From contig JAJCYT010000028.1 in assembly GCA_029262795.1 (NCBI GenBank), forward strand, positions 219,345 to 283,344: 64,000 nt of DNA, given 5' to 3'. Source of the stretch: Candidatus Fraserbacteria bacterium. GTDB lineage: Bacteria > Bipolaricaulota > Bipolaricaulia > RBG-16-55-9 > JAJCYT01. The translations under genes were made by a program, and so were the position numbers. Positions 1 to 8,607 of this stretch are shown here, piece by piece (the first letter of the stretch is position 1; each line of letters begins with the position of its first letter). The notes under the pieces were generated by a model. That model searched no databases, was not told the DNA's origin, and saw nothing but the letters and a program-made list of their open reading frames with translations.

Positions 1-2
1 GA

Positions 3-329
3 TTTGCCTGGGAAATTGTGAAGCAGATCAAATCCAATGCAATTGTGCTGGTCAAAAACGGTGCGACGGTTGGAATTGGTGCAGGCCAGATGAGCCGAGT
101 AGATGCGGTTCAGATTGCCATCAAAAAAGCAGGAAAGCGTGTAAAGGGCGCAGTGATGGCTTCAGATGCTTTTTTTCCTTTTGCCGATTCAGTACAGTTG
201 GCCGCTGCCGCAGGCATCAAAGCCATCGTCCAACCAGGTGGCTCCATGCGAGATGCAGAAGTGATTGAAGCTGCCAATCAACACAAAATCGCCATGGGTT
301 TTACTGGGCATCGAGTGTTTAAACATTGA
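3..329 (+). CDS. purH: Bifunctional AICAR transformylase/IMP cyclohydrolase, C-terminal end (partial)
   Basis: Last two steps of IMP synthesis in the cytoplasm. Only about the last 108 residues are in the window; the reading frame is open from base 3, so the gene begins to the left. The visible part belongs to the AICAR formyltransferase domain: it reads [15 protein letters not shown], then [24 protein letters not shown] and [11 protein letters not shown], all hallmark segments of the catalytic half of PurH. The end, with FTGHRVFKH, corresponds to the usual family C terminus, so the 3' end is intact. The GTG at 18 is an internal valine, not a start. The convergent EamA gene ends 8 bases downstream. 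Confidence 0.95.
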   Translation, partial: FAWEIVKQIKSNAIVLVKNGATVGIGAGQMSRVDAVQIAIKKAGKRVKGAVMASDAFFPFADSVQLAAAAGIKAIVQPGGSMRDAEVIEAANQHKIAMGFTGHRVFKH

Positions 330-337
330 GTCTTAAA

Positions 338-1279
338 TCAGTCGACTTGAGGAACCACTTTGCTTCGTTTTTGTTGTTGGGAGACAATAATAACAACGGC
401 TGTGATGATTAAAGCAGCACCAGTTAGCATTGGGGTGGTCACCATTTCATTGTTCAATGCCCAACCTAAAAACACTGCAATGACAGGATTAACGTAGGCA
501 TACGTGGCGACTCGCGCAGGAGGGACAACCTTGAGTAACCAGATGTAAGCGGTAAAAGCGACCACAGATCCGATGATGGATAAATACAACATAGACAATA
601 CAGATTTTAAAGAAATGGCATCCACATTGATTTGGGAAATTTCTCCTTGAAACACTCCCATCAACATGAGCATGAGGCTGGCACTGAACATTTGCATGGC
701 AGTTGAAAGCATGGAAGAACTGGGCAATTTTACTATGCGAGAAAAGATGGAACCAATACTCCATAGAAATGTTGCCAATAGGATCATCGATCCGCCAATC
801 AGATTGTCATTAGAGGTTCCCATTACATCTCCAGGACCAATCAATAGAATCAAGCCGACAAAGCTGACCGCGATGCCAAGAAAAACACGTAGACCAGGGG
901 CGTTGCCCCCAGGGCGAAGCCATTCAATCAACACCATCCAGATAGGAACCATGGCAATGATCAATGCAGCCAAGCCAGAGTCTACCCACTGCTGCGCATA
1001 AGCGACAGTACCCATACCGCCAAATAACATCAGGCCGCCAATTAGGCTGGCTGAACGCCAGTGAGTCAACGTGGGCTTGTGTGCGCCACGCCATCTGGCC
1101 CAGGCATAGAGCAACACACCTGCAATGAAGAAACGTACGCCTGTCATCAAATAAGGCGGTAGTGTTTCAATCGAAAATTCGATGGCCAAGTAAGTGGATC
1201 CCCAAATGAAGTAGATAGCAGTAAAGGCCAGCAACAATTTTACTTGAGAAGGCTGTGCACTATTCATGGTCTGATCCAT
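338..1279 (-). CDS. EamA/DMT-family membrane transporter
   Basis: A drug/metabolite-transporter superfamily permease, 313 residues, with about ten hydrophobic helices in two EamA halves. The N-terminal half contains IYFIWGSTYLAIEFSIETLP, the typical first-helix region of the RhaT/YedA-like group, and the second half starts near LLATFLWSIGSIFSR. Substrate is unknown; family members export amino acids, metabolites or drugs from the cytoplasm. The start overlaps the end of the Lrp-type regulator gene by 20 bases, so the two are co-transcribed and this transporter is the likely target of that regulator, as in other Lrp/AsnC-exporter pairs. A second ATG at 1267 (MNSAQPSQ) is an equally possible start. 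Confidence 0.9.
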   Translation of the reverse strand: MDQTMNSAQPSQVKLLLAFTAIYFIWGSTYLAIEFSIETLPPYLMTGVRFFIAGVLLYAWARWRGAHKPTLTHWRSASLIGGLMLFGGMGTVAYAQQWVDSGLAALIIAMVPIWMVLIEWLRPGGNAPGLRVFLGIAVSFVGLILLIGPGDVMGTSNDNLIGGSMILLATFLWSIGSIFSRIVKLPSSSMLSTAMQMFSASLMLMLMGVFQGEISQINVDAISLKSVLSMLYLSIIGSVVAFTAYIWLLKVVPPARVATYAYVNPVIAVFLGWALNNEMVTTPMLTGAALIITAVVIIVSQQQKRSKVVPQVD

Positions 1280-1736
1280 TTAAAAGATGTAAAGGCAATT
1301 TGGAGGTATCCTTTAACGTGTTGAGTACAATCGAACTTTGTGTTGAAGTGACATTGGGAATGGTGCCAATTTTCTCACGCAATAAAAGCCCTAACGATTC
1401 TGGATCTTTGGTAATCACTTTGACGAGATAACAATCATCACCCGTAATGCTGTGTACTTCCTGCACTTCAGGAATGGCTGCCAGTTGGTCACCGGAACTT
1501 TGATCACACACATGCCCGCCAGTTTTCACAAACACGAACGCAACCAAACTTAGACCGATGGACTTGTGATTTAACTGTGCTTCATAACCTTGAATCACGC
1601 CTTTGGTTTCCAGTTTCTTGATTCGCTCATGGATGGCAGAAGGTGCCATATTCAATTGGCGTGCGACTTCTGCATTGGGTGTACGAGCATCTTCTTGAAG
1701 AATCGACGTAATTTTGATATCTTTTTCGTTGATCAT
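1260..1736 (-). CDS. Lrp/AsnC-family transcriptional regulator
   Basis: 158 residues with an N-terminal helix-turn-helix (INEKDIKITSILQEDARTPN, then VARQLNMAPSAIHERIKKLE) and a C-terminal RAM/ACT-like ligand-binding domain (about residues 65-145, with AIPEVQEVHSITGDDCYLVK). Members sense amino acids or other small molecules and bind DNA as dimers or octamers. It is the first gene of a two-gene unit whose second gene is an EamA exporter overlapping it by 20 bases. This implies that it controls the exporter and probably itself. An AGAGG ribosome site lies about 11 bases before the ATG. The divergent MOSC gene begins 138 bases away, so the shared spacer holds both promoters. Confidence 0.92.
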   Translation of the reverse strand: MINEKDIKITSILQEDARTPNAEVARQLNMAPSAIHERIKKLETKGVIQGYEAQLNHKSIGLSLVAFVFVKTGGHVCDQSSGDQLAAIPEVQEVHSITGDDCYLVKVITKDPESLGLLLREKIGTIPNVTSTQSSIVLNTLKDTSKLPLHLLNGSDHE

Positions 1737-1874
1737 TCTATTTTAAACCTCTTTTAGAGATTGTAATTCGAATGTTGGCTTGATGCAAACAAAACCAATA
1801 AGCCGCTTAATCTTGACTATTGAATACAATCGCCAGGATAATGACTTACGCGCAGGGATTAAGGAGGGCAATCC
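1737..1874. promoter_or_regulatory. Divergent promoter region, Lrp regulator / MOSC gene
   Basis: A 138-base spacer between two divergent genes. On the plus strand it ends in a strong ribosome site, AAGGAGG at 1861-1867, which fixes the GTG start of the MOSC gene at 1875. The first 60 bases are AT-rich. I could not assign promoter hexamers or an Lrp-type operator with confidence. Confidence 0.4.
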
Positions 1875-2393
1875 GTGAATACTTCAGGATCTGTTGTGGC
1901 AGTTTGCCAGAAAACTGAACCGGGTCTGCCAAAGTTAAAAGTCGATAAAATCGAACTTATTGAAAACCACGGCATCTCAGGCGATTATCATGCAGGCGAG
2001 TTCGTACGCCATCGTTACTTGGCGAAGAAAGATCCAACTCAGCCGAACCTGCGTCAAGTGTTACTTGTGGATACATTCATCCTTGCAGAAATTGCAAAAC
2101 AAGGTATTCATCTCAAACCAGGAATGATGGGCGAGAATGTCTTGGTAGATGGAATCACGCTAATGGCCTTGCCTATTGGAACACAACTTGAGATCGGTGA
2201 AACGCTGCTAGAAGTAACCGAAGTTCGCAATCCCTGTTATCAACTCAACGAAATGCATCCAGATCTGCTCAAGGCGGTCACGACGAAAGTAGATGATGAA
2301 GTTTGTCGGAATGCTGGAATAATGACACGCATCCTAAAGGGTGGACGAATACAATCAGGCGATCCTGTAACTGTTCACAGCAAATCAGATTAG
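1875..2393 (+). CDS. MOSC-domain protein
   Basis: 172 residues covering essentially only a MOSC domain, the C-terminal fold shared by molybdenum-cofactor sulfurases and by YiiM/mARC-type proteins. Visible features are GISGDYHAGEFVRHRYLAKK near residue 35, the middle segment GMMGENVLVDGI, and the family cysteine in EVRNPCYQL. MOSC proteins handle sulfur or act in molybdenum-cofactor enzymes; the exact substrate cannot be read here. A mobA gene for molybdenum cofactor maturation is present at about 30 kb. The start is GTG at 1875 behind an excellent AAGGAGG. The stop overlaps the convergent mechanosensitive-channel gene by 4 bases. Confidence 0.88.
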   Translation: MNTSGSVVAVCQKTEPGLPKLKVDKIELIENHGISGDYHAGEFVRHRYLAKKDPTQPNLRQVLLVDTFILAEIAKQGIHLKPGMMGENVLVDGITLMALPIGTQLEIGETLLEVTEVRNPCYQLNEMHPDLLKAVTTKVDDEVCRNAGIMTRILKGGRIQSGDPVTVHSKSD

Positions 2394-3454
2394 GCTTGTT
2401 GGGTATAAATCGTCTGTGTTGGGAAAGCGAATTCTAAATCGTTGGCGGCAAACTGTTTTAGAATTTCCATGTTCATTGCCGTTTGCGTTGCCATAATGTC
2501 GCTGCCCTTTTTGATGTAATAAATGCAGGTAATTTGTAAGGCGAAATCACCAAAGCCGCTGAAACCAGCCAACACTTTTTCTTCTGTATCTGGATTGCTA
2601 TTGCTGATTTCAATGAGCAAGTCCATTGCTTTTTGCATTTTGGCATCATCAGTATCGTAGGTCATGCCCAGCTGAAGAACCACTTTTCGATTGGGCTCTG
2701 AGCTTATGTTTTCTACAGGGTTGTCAGTGAATTTGGAATTGGGAATGCTTGTCATGCGGCCTTCCAATGTTTCCAACCGTGTGCTACGCAGCCCAATTTC
2801 ACGAATCATGCCATCAAACCCACTGATCTTAACGCGGTCATTTAACTTGAATGGTTTGTCTGTGAAGATCGTAATGCCGCCGAATAAATTCTTAACACTG
2901 TCCTGAGCCGCCAAAGCCAAGGCCAATCCACCGATGCCCAACCCTGCCAAAATGGTCATGATGTCATACCCGGCATTGCTGGCTGCCATCATCAAGGCCA
3001 GGAACCAAATGCTAATCTTGATGCTCTTCCTCAAGATGGGCAGTAATTGATCATCCAGATCAGTTTCAGAGGCTTCAATTTTTGGTGCTAGATATTCACT
3101 TACCAACGCATCGACAAAGCGCACCAACACCCAGGCAACGGCCATGGTGATCAAGAAATAAAGGATATTGTTTACAATAACTTGAACTTCAGCTGAAAAA
3201 TTGAGCGTGGTCAGCCCAATCCAAATGCCAAATACGGTGAGGGCAAAAACCAACGGTTCTTCCACCATGTCTATAAAAATATCATCAATACGGGTTTTGG
3301 AACGCTCGGCATAGCGTTTGGCGAATTTGCCGCTGATCCACATCAGAATTTTTCCAATTAAAAAAGCGGCAATCACAATTGCCACTGCAATCATCCATTG
3401 AAGCAATGTGTTACCAAAATAAATATCGTCAAGAATTGGAATTTGTTTAAGCAT
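2390..3454 (-). CDS. MscS-family mechanosensitive ion channel
   Basis: Small-conductance mechanosensitive channel or relative, in the cytoplasmic membrane, protecting against hypo-osmotic shock. The chosen start (ATG at 3454, MLKQIPILD) is preceded by GGGAGAGG; an upstream in-frame start would add 17 residues without a ribosome site. The protein is about 354 residues. Three to four N-terminal helices are followed by the pore-lining helix and the beta domain, recognisable in LAGLGIGGLALALAAQDSVK, then NLFGGITIFTDKPFKLNDRV, IREIGLRSTRLETLEGR and IPNSKFTDNPVEN. These match the TM3/beta-domain region of MscS. The C-terminal alpha/beta domain is complete. Confidence 0.93.
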   Translation of the reverse strand: MLKQIPILDDIYFGNTLLQWMIAVAIVIAAFLIGKILMWISGKFAKRYAERSKTRIDDIFIDMVEEPLVFALTVFGIWIGLTTLNFSAEVQVIVNNILYFLITMAVAWVLVRFVDALVSEYLAPKIEASETDLDDQLLPILRKSIKISIWFLALMMAASNAGYDIMTILAGLGIGGLALALAAQDSVKNLFGGITIFTDKPFKLNDRVKISGFDGMIREIGLRSTRLETLEGRMTSIPNSKFTDNPVENISSEPNRKVVLQLGMTYDTDDAKMQKAMDLLIEISNSNPDTEEKVLAGFSGFGDFALQITCIYYIKKGSDIMATQTAMNMEILKQFAANDLEFAFPTQTIYTQQA

Positions 3455-3537
3455 GTGCCTCTCCCGTATCAGATTTATCAATAAGATTTTTTCGTATTGT
3501 AGCAAGGAAGTTTTTTTATAACAAAGAGAATTTTGCT

Positions 3538-5154
3538 TTACAGCTGTTTGAATACAATCTTACCGTCAAAGATCGTCATCAGAACGCTTGTAGTTGAGAC
3601 TTCGTCACCTTGATTGGCTTGTTGGGTGACTTCAAACAGATCTCGGTCTAACACTGTTAGGTCTGCCCTTTTGCCTTTTTCGATAGAACCAATTACAGAT
3701 TGCCAGCCAGCGGCTTTGGCTGCGCCCAGTGTATAGCCTTCTATAAGCTGTTCTAGCGTTAAACATTCATCTGGAAGCCATGCTGGTTTTGACATTTGAT
3801 TTACTCGTTGACGATAAAGTCCGGCATGAAGCCCCAGAAAGGGGCTGATGTTTGCCACAGGCGCATCGCTTCCCAAAGCCAAAAGTGCACCTGAATCTAA
3901 AAGGCTGCGAAAGTTATAAGCACGATTAGAGCGCGAGCCAAGCCTGATTTCAGCCAAGTCGATGTCATCAATGGTGTGTGCAGGTTGAACGCTTGCTGTT
4001 AGCTTCATTTTAGCCAAGCGAGATAAATCATCTGGATGAATCGTTTGAACATGTTCGATGCGATGTGGAATATGGGGCTGTTCAAATTGTTCAAGAAGTG
4101 ATTCAAATGCATTCAACACTTCCCGATTGGCCCGATCTCCAATGGCGTGGATGCTGATGGGGAAACCGAGTTCGGCAGCTTGTTCAAATTCTTGTTTGAT
4201 CTGCTCAGGCGTGGTGACATTGATACCAAAGTTGTCTGATGAACCTTCAAACGGTTCGAGCATCCAGGCGGTTCTGCTTCCAAGAGTGCCATCAGTAAAT
4301 AACTTAATATGCCCCAAGCGAAGGTAGTCGTCACCGAGCCCACTGCTCAACCCAAGTGCCGTTACGGATGGAAGGTCATGCGCTGCGATGTTGCAGTTGA
4401 GTCTGATCTTCAAATTGTTTTGTTGATTGAGCCGTTGATAAGCACCCAATGCCATCGGTCCTTCAAGTTGATCTTTCATCCGTTGATCGTGAACAGCGGT
4501 GATGCCCATGCGGTGCAATTCGACCATTGCATCTGTGAGTGTTTCATCAAGCCATTTAGTATCAGGCTTTGGCATTTGTTCCATTACTAGGTTGACGGCC
4601 AATTCTCGCAAGATGCCATTGGGTTCACCGTTGGCATCACGCTCGATCAATCCGCCTTCAGGGTCAAGTCTGTTTTTATCAATACCAGCCAATTGAAGTG
4701 CCTGGCTATTAACAACTGCACTGTGCATATCGGCTCGCCAAAAGATTGCGGGCTGGTTTGTGACTTGATCCAGATCGTATTTAGTTGGTTCTTCTATGGA
4801 GTCCCAAACCGTTTCGTTCCAGCCTCGGCCTGCGATCCAGCCAGTGCTGCCGAAATCGCCATTCCAATTCTGAATACGTGACATCATCTCAGCTTTGCTG
4901 GAACAATCAGCCAAAGGAACAAGACGTTGAGACAAGGCCCAATCGTAAAAATGGATATGAGCATCGCACAGGCCAGGCAACACCAAGCGGCCTTCTAAGT
5001 TGATTTGTTGAGTTTGATCATCAGCCAAGGCTAAAACAGAAGAATTATCACCAACGGCAATGATTCTTGAACCCTGAATTGCAATGGCTTCTGCCCAAGG
5101 TTGGTTTGAATTAACCGTATAAACCTTGGCGTTGTGGAGGATGAGGTCCGCCAT
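3538..5154 (-). CDS. Amidohydrolase family 3 protein (YtcJ-like)
   Basis: A 538-residue metal-dependent hydrolase of the YtcJ group. Metal-site segments in order are LPGLCDAHIHFYD (HxH) near residue 60, SIHAIGDRANREVLNAFE, PHRIEHVQTIHPDDLSRL and LALGSDAPVANISPFLG, followed by the usual C-terminal IEKGKRADLTVLDRD. There is no signal peptide, so it is cytoplasmic. The substrate is unknown; relatives act on amides and N-acylated compounds. Its ATG follows the glmS stop codon with no spacing, so the two are translated from one message. Whether it shares a sugar-amide substrate with GlmS is speculation. Confidence 0.88.
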   Translation of the reverse strand: MADLILHNAKVYTVNSNQPWAEAIAIQGSRIIAVGDNSSVLALADDQTQQINLEGRLVLPGLCDAHIHFYDWALSQRLVPLADCSSKAEMMSRIQNWNGDFGSTGWIAGRGWNETVWDSIEEPTKYDLDQVTNQPAIFWRADMHSAVVNSQALQLAGIDKNRLDPEGGLIERDANGEPNGILRELAVNLVMEQMPKPDTKWLDETLTDAMVELHRMGITAVHDQRMKDQLEGPMALGAYQRLNQQNNLKIRLNCNIAAHDLPSVTALGLSSGLGDDYLRLGHIKLFTDGTLGSRTAWMLEPFEGSSDNFGINVTTPEQIKQEFEQAAELGFPISIHAIGDRANREVLNAFESLLEQFEQPHIPHRIEHVQTIHPDDLSRLAKMKLTASVQPAHTIDDIDLAEIRLGSRSNRAYNFRSLLDSGALLALGSDAPVANISPFLGLHAGLYRQRVNQMSKPAWLPDECLTLEQLIEGYTLGAAKAAGWQSVIGSIEKGKRADLTVLDRDLFEVTQQANQGDEVSTTSVLMTIFDGKIVFKQL

Positions 5155-6981
5155 TTATTCGACAGTCACGCTCTTGGCCAGATTGCGCGGCTGATCCACA
5201 TCGGTGCCCCGAAGCACTGCGATATGATAGGCCAACAACTGAACAGGAATAGTGAATAACAATGGCGTCAGAACCTTGTCGGTGGCAGGTACTTCGATGA
5301 TGTGGTCGGCCACTCGCTCGATGTCTTCATTCACTTCATCTGTGATGGCGATGATGATGCCCTTGCGTGCTTTGACTTCTTCCACATTAGAAAGCACTTT
5401 GTCATAAACGCTGTTCTTCGTGATCAGTACGACCACTGGCATGTGTTCATCAATCAAAGCGATGGGGCCATGTTTCAATTCACCAGCCGCATAGCCTTCA
5501 GCGTGGATGTAAGAAATTTCTTTGAGTTTGAGCGCGCCTTCCAAAGCGATAGGGAACAACACATCGCGGCCCAGATAGAGGAAATTTTGCACATCAAAAA
5601 ACTGACTGGCCAGGGCTTCAATTTCTGGCTCTTTCTTCAAAAGTTCGCGCAACAACTCAGGTGCTTTGTGCATGGTTTGCAATGCATTCTTGATTTGATC
5701 CTGAGGCAATGTGCTTTGCAGTTTACCCAAATACAATCCAAGCAGTGTCAGTACGGTGAGTTGCGCCGTAAACGCTTTGGTCGAGGCCACACCAATTTCA
5801 GGGCCAGCTTGAAGATAGAGCACACCATCTGCCTCTCGTGTGACGGTTGAACCCACCACATTGACGATGCCCAAAGTTCGAGCATTTTTCTGCTTGGCAA
5901 GCCGCATACTTTCCAATGTGTCTGCGGTTTCACCAGACTGAGAGATGGTGACAACCAAAGTGTTTTCTGTGATATAGGGATTGCTGTAGCGAAACTCCGA
6001 GCCAGTTTCTACATTGATTGGCAACTGAAGCCAATCTTGATATAAGTACTTTGCCACCAGCCCTGCATAAAGTGCAGTACCACAGGCCAGGAAGGTGATT
6101 TGATCGATATTTTTTAAAGCTTCATCATCAATGCCACTGTCTAAAAAAATCTCTCCAGTTTCCAGATCAAAGCGGCCACTGAGTGCATCGGCCACAGCCA
6201 TTGGCTGTTCGTGGGTTTCTTTAATCATGAAGTGCTTGTAGCCACTCTTTTGTGCAGTGGCAACGTCCCAATTGATATGCTGAGTGGCGCGTTCAATGGG
6301 GTTACCATCAAAGTCCATGATCTGAACACTTTGATCGTCCAGTACAGCCAATTCGCCATCGTTAAGGTACAGCACTTCTCGTGTGTGGGAAAGCAGTGCA
6401 GGCACATCGGACGCAAGGAAATTTTCGCCTTCACCCACCCCAATGACTAAAGGACTGGATGTTTTTGCAGCCACAATTTGACGTGGCGCATCCGTGGAGA
6501 TGACGGCCAGCGCGTATGCACCGCGAATACGTTTTAATGCCTGTTGCATCGCTTTGGGTAAATCGCCGTCATAGAGTTCTGAAATCAAATGAGCAATCAC
6601 TTCGGTATCTGTATCAGAAACAAAAGTATGACCTTTTTCTTGAAGTTTTTTTTTAAGATCCAAATGGTTTTCGATGATGCCATTGTGGATCACTGCAATA
6701 TTGTCGTGGTTGTCGGTGTGTGGGTGTGCGTTGGTGTCGTTGGGTTCTCCGTGGGTGGCCCAACGGGTATGGCCTAAGCCAATGGTGGCTTTGGAAAGTT
6801 TTTCCGACACAATCTGTTCAAGCGCCTGAAGTTTGCCGGAGCGTTTGTAAACCCGAAGCCCATCAGCCTCAATCAAAGCAATACCTGAAGAATCATAACC
6901 TCGGTATTCCAAACGCCTTAGGCCATCCAACAAAATCGGTTGAACTTTCTTTTCGCCCACATAGCCCACAATGCCACACAT
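5155..6981 (-). CDS. glmS: Glutamine--fructose-6-phosphate aminotransferase (isomerizing)
   Basis: Makes glucosamine-6-phosphate from fructose-6-phosphate and glutamine, the entry to UDP-GlcNAc and peptidoglycan. It has 608 residues, the family's normal length. The N-terminal glutaminase starts MCGIVGYVG with the nucleophile Cys2, followed by RRLEYRGYDSSGIAL and the GHTRWATHGEPND segment. Two SIS isomerase domains follow (TFLACGTALYAGLVAKYL; VVTISQSGETADTLESM; EGYAAGELKHGPIALID). The C terminus, PRNLAKSVTVE, is the conserved family end. The start has AAAGGAG 8 bases upstream. The 5' region is too short and lacks the core elements of a glmS ribozyme. Confidence 0.98.
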   Translation of the reverse strand: MCGIVGYVGEKKVQPILLDGLRRLEYRGYDSSGIALIEADGLRVYKRSGKLQALEQIVSEKLSKATIGLGHTRWATHGEPNDTNAHPHTDNHDNIAVIHNGIIENHLDLKKKLQEKGHTFVSDTDTEVIAHLISELYDGDLPKAMQQALKRIRGAYALAVISTDAPRQIVAAKTSSPLVIGVGEGENFLASDVPALLSHTREVLYLNDGELAVLDDQSVQIMDFDGNPIERATQHINWDVATAQKSGYKHFMIKETHEQPMAVADALSGRFDLETGEIFLDSGIDDEALKNIDQITFLACGTALYAGLVAKYLYQDWLQLPINVETGSEFRYSNPYITENTLVVTISQSGETADTLESMRLAKQKNARTLGIVNVVGSTVTREADGVLYLQAGPEIGVASTKAFTAQLTVLTLLGLYLGKLQSTLPQDQIKNALQTMHKAPELLRELLKKEPEIEALASQFFDVQNFLYLGRDVLFPIALEGALKLKEISYIHAEGYAAGELKHGPIALIDEHMPVVVLITKNSVYDKVLSNVEEVKARKGIIIAITDEVNEDIERVADHIIEVPATDKVLTPLLFTIPVQLLAYHIAVLRGTDVDQPRNLAKSVTVE

Positions 6982-7057
6982 AAAGAACTCCTTTCAAACA
7001 CCCAATTCTATCATAAAAACCTCTTTAAATAGGGTGATTTTAAAGACTTCAAATCCC

Positions 7058-7121
7058 CCAACCCCCTTTTCTAGAAAGGGGACCCTTCCAAAATCGGAAG
7101 GGGGGGACGATAAGACTGCGA
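7058..7121 (+). repeat. Intergenic double-hairpin repeat, copy 1
   Basis: Between the glmS start and the sugar dehydrogenase stop lie two adjacent perfect inverted repeats. CCCCTTT (7063-7069) pairs with AAAGGGG (7075-7081), and CCCTTCC (7083-7089) pairs with GGAAGGG (7096-7102). They are followed by ACGATAAGACTGCGA. A related stretch at 46932-46970 begins with the same CCAACCCCCTT and ends with ACGATGAGGCTGCGA, so this looks like a small dispersed element of REP type. It could also end transcription of the sugar dehydrogenase, but there is no T tract. Confidence 0.5.
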
Positions 7122-7158
7122 AAGTATTTTCTACTGCGCGTTTCATGATTCTTTATCG

Positions 7159-8523
7159 TTAAAACATCTGACCGCTGGTCCAGTAATGAACCAAGTCTTG
7201 CATCGCCAGATCATTGATGGTCAATTGTGTTCCTGGGATGAATCGACCTGATGCCCACAATTTTACAGCTGAGACAATTTCGGCATCATCTACAAGCATG
7301 TTGAAATTGTCATCAAGAGCAGATGCTACTTCCGTGTTGCTGCTGGCAGCACTCACTTGTTCAATGCGGTACACACTGCCATCGAATCCGGCAGCATAGA
7401 GTTCGCCTTGCTCATCTTCACCAAAGGTGCTGAGAAAAATATCCAGATCCAACATCTCCTGGCGCTCCCATTGATTCGATGCCACTTCTGTCAAAGACCA
7501 AATTCGAGATGAAACAAAATCGCCAAAGAAATATCGACCTGCCAAATCAGGGAAATCACTACCACGATAGACATAGCCACCAGTGATAGAACGCCCCCCC
7601 TGATTGTCATGAAAATATTGATTAATTGGAAGTTCCAAACCGCCTTGAATACAGGCATCTGCCTCGAAACACTCTGTGCCTTCCATCGTGTTCCAACCAT
7701 AGTTGTCTCCAGGGAAGATAATGTCAACTTCTTCAATGCGATCTTGCCCCACATCACCGAGGAACAAACGTCCATCACAACGATCAAATGAAAAACGCCA
7801 AGGGTTTCTCAGGCCAAAAGCATATGTTTCATCACGTGCAGAAGCATCATTGATGAAAGGGTTGTTATCGGGAATGCTATAGGGTTCACCGTTATCGATG
7901 TCGATACGCAGCATTGAACCTAGCAAGGTGCTTGGTCTTTGTCCATGATTAAGGGGGTCACCACCGGCACCGCCATCACCCGTGCCGATATACAGTTTTC
8001 CATCGAGGCCAAACTGAATCTGGCCGCCATTGTGGTTAGAAAACGGTTGTTCTATCACCAAAATCACACGCTCATCTCGCAGCGCAACATCAGGGTCGCT
8101 GCCCACTTGGTATTCGGCAATCACCGTGCTTCCATTGCCACGGCGTGTGTAGTTCACAAAAAAGCGACCATTCTCTGCAAACTCAGGATGAAATGCCATG
8201 CTCAGCAAACCACGCTCACCACCGGATGAAATTCGATCTCGGATATCAAGAAACGGTGTTGGAAAGCGTGCGCCATTCTGAATGATTTGAATAGTCCCAG
8301 GCTGCTCCACCACAAACAGGCGATTGGACCCATCATTGGCATTGGTCACAAACACAGGGTCTTCAAAACCACCGGCCACGAAAGCCAAATCAATATCGGG
8401 TGTGGTGCCTGTTGGTGTGGCATTGCATGGATCGAATGATTGCGCTTGTGATACCTCAATAGAGCCGAAGCCAAGGAACATAACACACAACAAGATGATG
8501 AGCTTGGTTTTCTGTTTCAACAT
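7159..8523 (-). CDS. Exported PQQ-dependent sugar dehydrogenase-like beta-propeller with C-terminal D module
   Basis: 454 residues. A signal peptide (about 1-27, ending VSQAQ) directs it across the membrane. The body matches the soluble glucose/aldose dehydrogenase family (GSDH), a six-bladed propeller that oxidises sugars with PQQ: FVTNANDGSNRLFVVEQPG, SGGERGLLSMAFHPEF, NHNGGQIQFGLDGKLYIGTG and GLRNPWRFSFDRCDGRLFLG are hallmark segments. Residues about 405-454 are extra: two short repeats, VDDAEIVSAVKLWASG and the one ending DLVHYWTSG, separated by FIPGT. They resemble a dockerin-like pair and the C termini of the exported proteins at 42-46 kb. The start has GGAGGA just upstream. Substrate and the presence of PQQ are not provable here. 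Confidence 0.88.
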   Translation of the reverse strand: MLKQKTKLIILLCVMFLGFGSIEVSQAQSFDPCNATPTGTTPDIDLAFVAGGFEDPVFVTNANDGSNRLFVVEQPGTIQIIQNGARFPTPFLDIRDRISSGGERGLLSMAFHPEFAENGRFFVNYTRRGNGSTVIAEYQVGSDPDVALRDERVILVIEQPFSNHNGGQIQFGLDGKLYIGTGDGGAGGDPLNHGQRPSTLLGSMLRIDIDNGEPYSIPDNNPFINDASARDETYAFGLRNPWRFSFDRCDGRLFLGDVGQDRIEEVDIIFPGDNYGWNTMEGTECFEADACIQGGLELPINQYFHDNQGGRSITGGYVYRGSDFPDLAGRYFFGDFVSSRIWSLTEVASNQWERQEMLDLDIFLSTFGEDEQGELYAAGFDGSVYRIEQVSAASSNTEVASALDDNFNMLVDDAEIVSAVKLWASGRFIPGTQLTINDLAMQDLVHYWTSGQMF

Positions 8524-8607
8524 AAAAATCCTCCGAGATCAATAATTTGAAATTGTGTTTATGCATTAGTGATTCGTTGATGGTTTCAATGAAACCGGAT
8601 GTTCGAT

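Noticed and set aside
5302..5850. Long antisense open frame within glmS (182 codons, plus strand)
   Set aside because: Shadow of the glmS coding frame; no ribosome site, no recognisable domain, and composition expected of an antisense frame.
6982..7057. Possible glmS ribozyme upstream of glmS
   Set aside because: Only about 75 bases separate the start from the repeat element and no ribozyme core or pseudoknot elements could be matched; a normal ribosome site is present.
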